This document shows positions 62,487-64,000 of a stretch of 64,000 bases of DNA, piece by piece. Source of the stretch: Streptomyces minutiscleroticus. Its GTDB lineage: Bacteria > Actinomycetota > Actinomycetes > Streptomycetales > Streptomycetaceae. Made by a program: the position numbers and the translations under genes. Location: positions 1 through 64,000 of the forward strand of contig NZ_BMVU01000044.1 in NCBI RefSeq assembly GCF_014650875.1, in the 5' to 3' direction. The notes under the pieces were generated by a model. The model ran no database searches, was not told the origin of the DNA, and saw only the letters and a list, made by a program, of their open reading frames with translations. The first letter of the stretch is position 1; every line of letters starts with the position of its first letter.

Positions 62487-63317
62487 TCATCGGGTCGTTC
62501 CGGGGACGGTCGTGTACGCGGCCCGGCGGGCGATCACGACGCCGGTGCCGAGCGCGAGGAGCAGACCCCACACGGGCAGGCTGTCGGTGTCCAGAACGGT
62601 GGACTCGCTGCGGGTGATCAGGGGCGGCGCCATGACCCCGACCGCCCAGAGGGCCATCAGACCGAGCGCGGCGCGGGTCACCCCGATGGCAGCGCCGAGC
62701 GCCAGGGCCGCCGAGGTCAGGGCCAGGCAGGGCAGCAGCCACTGCGCGGCCGACACCCCCGCAGGCCCGCCCGCGACCAGCAGCACGGGGACGACCAAGG
62801 CCAGCACGGACACCGTGCGCCGCAGCACCAGGTGCAGTCCCGCCCGCGCGGCGGCCGCCGTCAGCTCGTACGCCGGATCGAGCCCCCGCGACCAGGCCGC
62901 GGCGACCCCGCACAGCGGCAGCACCGGGGCCAGCAACAGCACCAGCGACACCTCTCCGAAGCCGGGACCGGCCAAATCCAGCGCCAGCGCGATCAGGACC
63001 ACGCCCACGGTCATGGCCAGCCACGGGGCCATCACCGGCGTCAGCCACGCCGACAGCCACACCGGCCGGCGCCGCCGCGGCCGCATCGTGGCAGTCGGCT
63101 GCAGGCTCGGCTCCAGGCCGGACCAGACGGTGACGACCAGCGAGGCGACGGCGGGCACCCCGGTCTCCACCGCGGCCGAGAGCCGGGCGCGGCAGGCCGC
63201 GCAGACCTCCAGATGCGCCTCCAGCGCCCAGACCTCGTCGGCGGCGATGTCCGTATCGCCGCGCGCGTAGTCGCCGACGAGCCGCACCGACGCGTGCTCT
63301 TCGCTCTCTTTGCTCAT
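62487..63317 (-). CDS. Zinc-finger anti-sigma factor, multi-TM
   Basis: A 276-residue protein. The cytoplasmic N-terminus has the zinc motif H35xxxC39xxC42 (EAHLEVCAACRA), as in ZAS-type anti-sigma factors; about six membrane helices follow (MAPWLAMTVGVVLIALALDL, VSLVLLLAPVLPLCGVAAAW, TVSVLALVVPVLLVAGG, LPCLALTSAALALGAAIG, WGLLLALGTGVVIA). Start ATG overlaps the sigma stop by 4 bp. It should hold the cognate ECF sigma at the membrane until a signal releases it. Confidence 0.9.
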   Translation of the reverse strand: MSKESEEHASVRLVGDYARGDTDIAADEVWALEAHLEVCAACRARLSAAVETGVPAVASLVVTVWSGLEPSLQPTATMRPRRRRPVWLSAWLTPVMAPWLAMTVGVVLIALALDLAGPGFGEVSLVLLLAPVLPLCGVAAAWSRGLDPAYELTAAAARAGLHLVLRRTVSVLALVVPVLLVAGGPAGVSAAQWLLPCLALTSAALALGAAIGVTRAALGLMALWAVGVMAPPLITRSESTVLDTDSLPVWGLLLALGTGVVIARRAAYTTVPGTTR

Positions 63318-63871
63318 GCCAGCGCCTTCCGCATCGCGATCCGGGCCCGGCGGGCACGGGTCTTGACCGTGCCCTCGGGCAGTCCGAGCAGGACGGCGGT
63401 CTCCCGGACGGACAGCCCGTCGAGCACCGTGGCCTGCAGTACCTCTCCGAGTTCCGGTGCCAGGCGCCGCAGCGCGTCAGCGTCACCGCCGACGTCCGCC
63501 GCGAGCACCTCCTCCTCGGCCGCGGGCACCACCGTCCGCGCGGCGGCGGCCGCCGGTGGCTCGGCGTGATGGGCGCGGCGCCGGAAGGCGTCGACGAGAC
63601 GGCGCGCCGCGATCATCCACAGCCATCCGACAGCCGTGCCGCCCACCGCGCTGCCGGCGAACGCCCCCGCGGCCCGCCACACCGCCAGATACGTCTCCTG
63701 CATCACCTCGGCGACGATCTGCTCGTCGGAGCAACGACGGCGCAGCCGGACCGCCATCCACGGCGACGTACGCCGGTACAACTCCTCGAACGCCGCGCGG
63801 TCGCCCCTGGCCACCAGGCGGACGAGGCGCTCCTCGTCCACCCGGTGCAGCGCTTTCCTGTCCGATGTCAC
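63314..63871 (-). CDS. ECF-type sigma factor
   Basis: A 185-residue sigma-70 family protein. GTG 63869-63871 was chosen; an in-frame ATG at 63925 would add 18 residues, and neither has a strong ribosome site. Region 2 spans about 10-80 (DRAAFEELYRRTSPWMAVRL, EQIVAEVMQETYLAVWRAAG) and region 4 about 120-180 (SVRETAVLLGLPEGTVKTRA). It is followed by, and coupled to, a zinc-finger anti-sigma and an ABC exporter, the expected regulon core. Confidence 0.92.
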   Translation of the reverse strand: MTSDRKALHRVDEERLVRLVARGDRAAFEELYRRTSPWMAVRLRRRCSDEQIVAEVMQETYLAVWRAAGAFAGSAVGGTAVGWLWMIAARRLVDAFRRRAHHAEPPAAAAARTVVPAAEEEVLAADVGGDADALRRLAPELGEVLQATVLDGLSVRETAVLLGLPEGTVKTRARRARIAMRKALA

Positions 63872-64000
63872 ACCTGCTGGACGCCGAGCAGAGCCGACAG
63901 GTTTTCCCTGCAGCGTGATCCACATCACAGTCAGGGGCGCGGCAGGGCCCCGAAAGCGTGGGAACAGCGCTCGACGAGCCCCCTCCCAAACCACCGCCCT

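Noticed and set aside
1..64000. CRISPR arrays, tRNA or rRNA genes, biosynthetic gene cluster
   Set aside because: No regularly spaced repeats, no cloverleaf-like or rRNA sequence and no PKS/NRPS/terpene core enzyme was recognised. The AMP-ligase and glycosyltransferase pieces are broken fragments.

Overview
The window is high-GC actinobacterial DNA, almost certainly Streptomyces. Codon third positions are strongly G/C, GTG and TTG starts are common, two leucine TTA codons sit in a regulator, and the families present (STAS/HATPase partner-switching proteins, ECF sigma factors, many TetR/AraC/MarR regulators, IS701/IS5/IS110/IS256-type insertion sequences) are typical of that genus. The number of broken genes and nested IS fragments looks like a chromosome arm or a large plasmid. 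No rRNA, tRNA, CRISPR array or replication origin was seen.

Region 1 (about 0.4-12.3 kb) is a dense array of partner-switching proteins: eight STAS-domain proteins (one fused to GAF) and two proteins with anti-sigma-type HATPase domains (one with an N-terminal MEDS sensor). No sigma factor or PP2C phosphatase lies among them. A TetR regulator with a perfect palindromic operator faces a small membrane protein inside this array.

Region 2 (12.6-22.7 kb) has a SUFU-domain protein, a truncated tyrosine recombinase, IS256, IS701 and IS5 remnants, a Fic/Doc-like toxin-antitoxin pair, and an ECF sigma factor coupled to a membrane partner, followed by a decayed secreted S8 peptidase.

Region 3 (22.8-38.9 kb) is a metabolic and regulatory patchwork: an SDR with an AraC regulator, an SDR with a TetR regulator, a TetR/DoxX pair facing a quinone oxidoreductase, a second oxidoreductase with a MarR regulator, a bldA-type (TTA-containing) XRE-TPR regulator, and many decayed genes (AMP ligase, glycosyltransferase, proline dehydrogenase) interrupted by IS3, IS110 and TnpB remnants. 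Several regulators have clear palindromes placed on their promoters, and three or four genes look leaderless.

Region 4 (39.1-42.0 kb) is a 14-TM MFS exporter divergent from a two-unit Lrp/AsnC regulator.

Region 5 (42.5-57.5 kb) is the most striking part. A small membrane protein of RipA/SLATT type and a SLOG nucleotide-sensor protein are followed by a tightly coupled operon encoding a J-like protein without HPD, an Hsp70, a pseudokinase-like protein, TPR proteins, a TIR protein with a beta-propeller-like C-terminus, and a 1383-residue TPR protein with an internal duplication. The gene content resembles a prokaryotic conflict (defence or self/non-self) system in which chaperone and TPR proteins would gate a TIR NADase effector. 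I do not know a described system with this exact set.

Region 6 (57.5-64 kb) has an ArsR regulator with two operators, a broken FAD monooxygenase, ISKra4 and IS701 remnants, and an ECF sigma / zinc-finger anti-sigma / ABC exporter operon that runs off the right edge on the minus strand.
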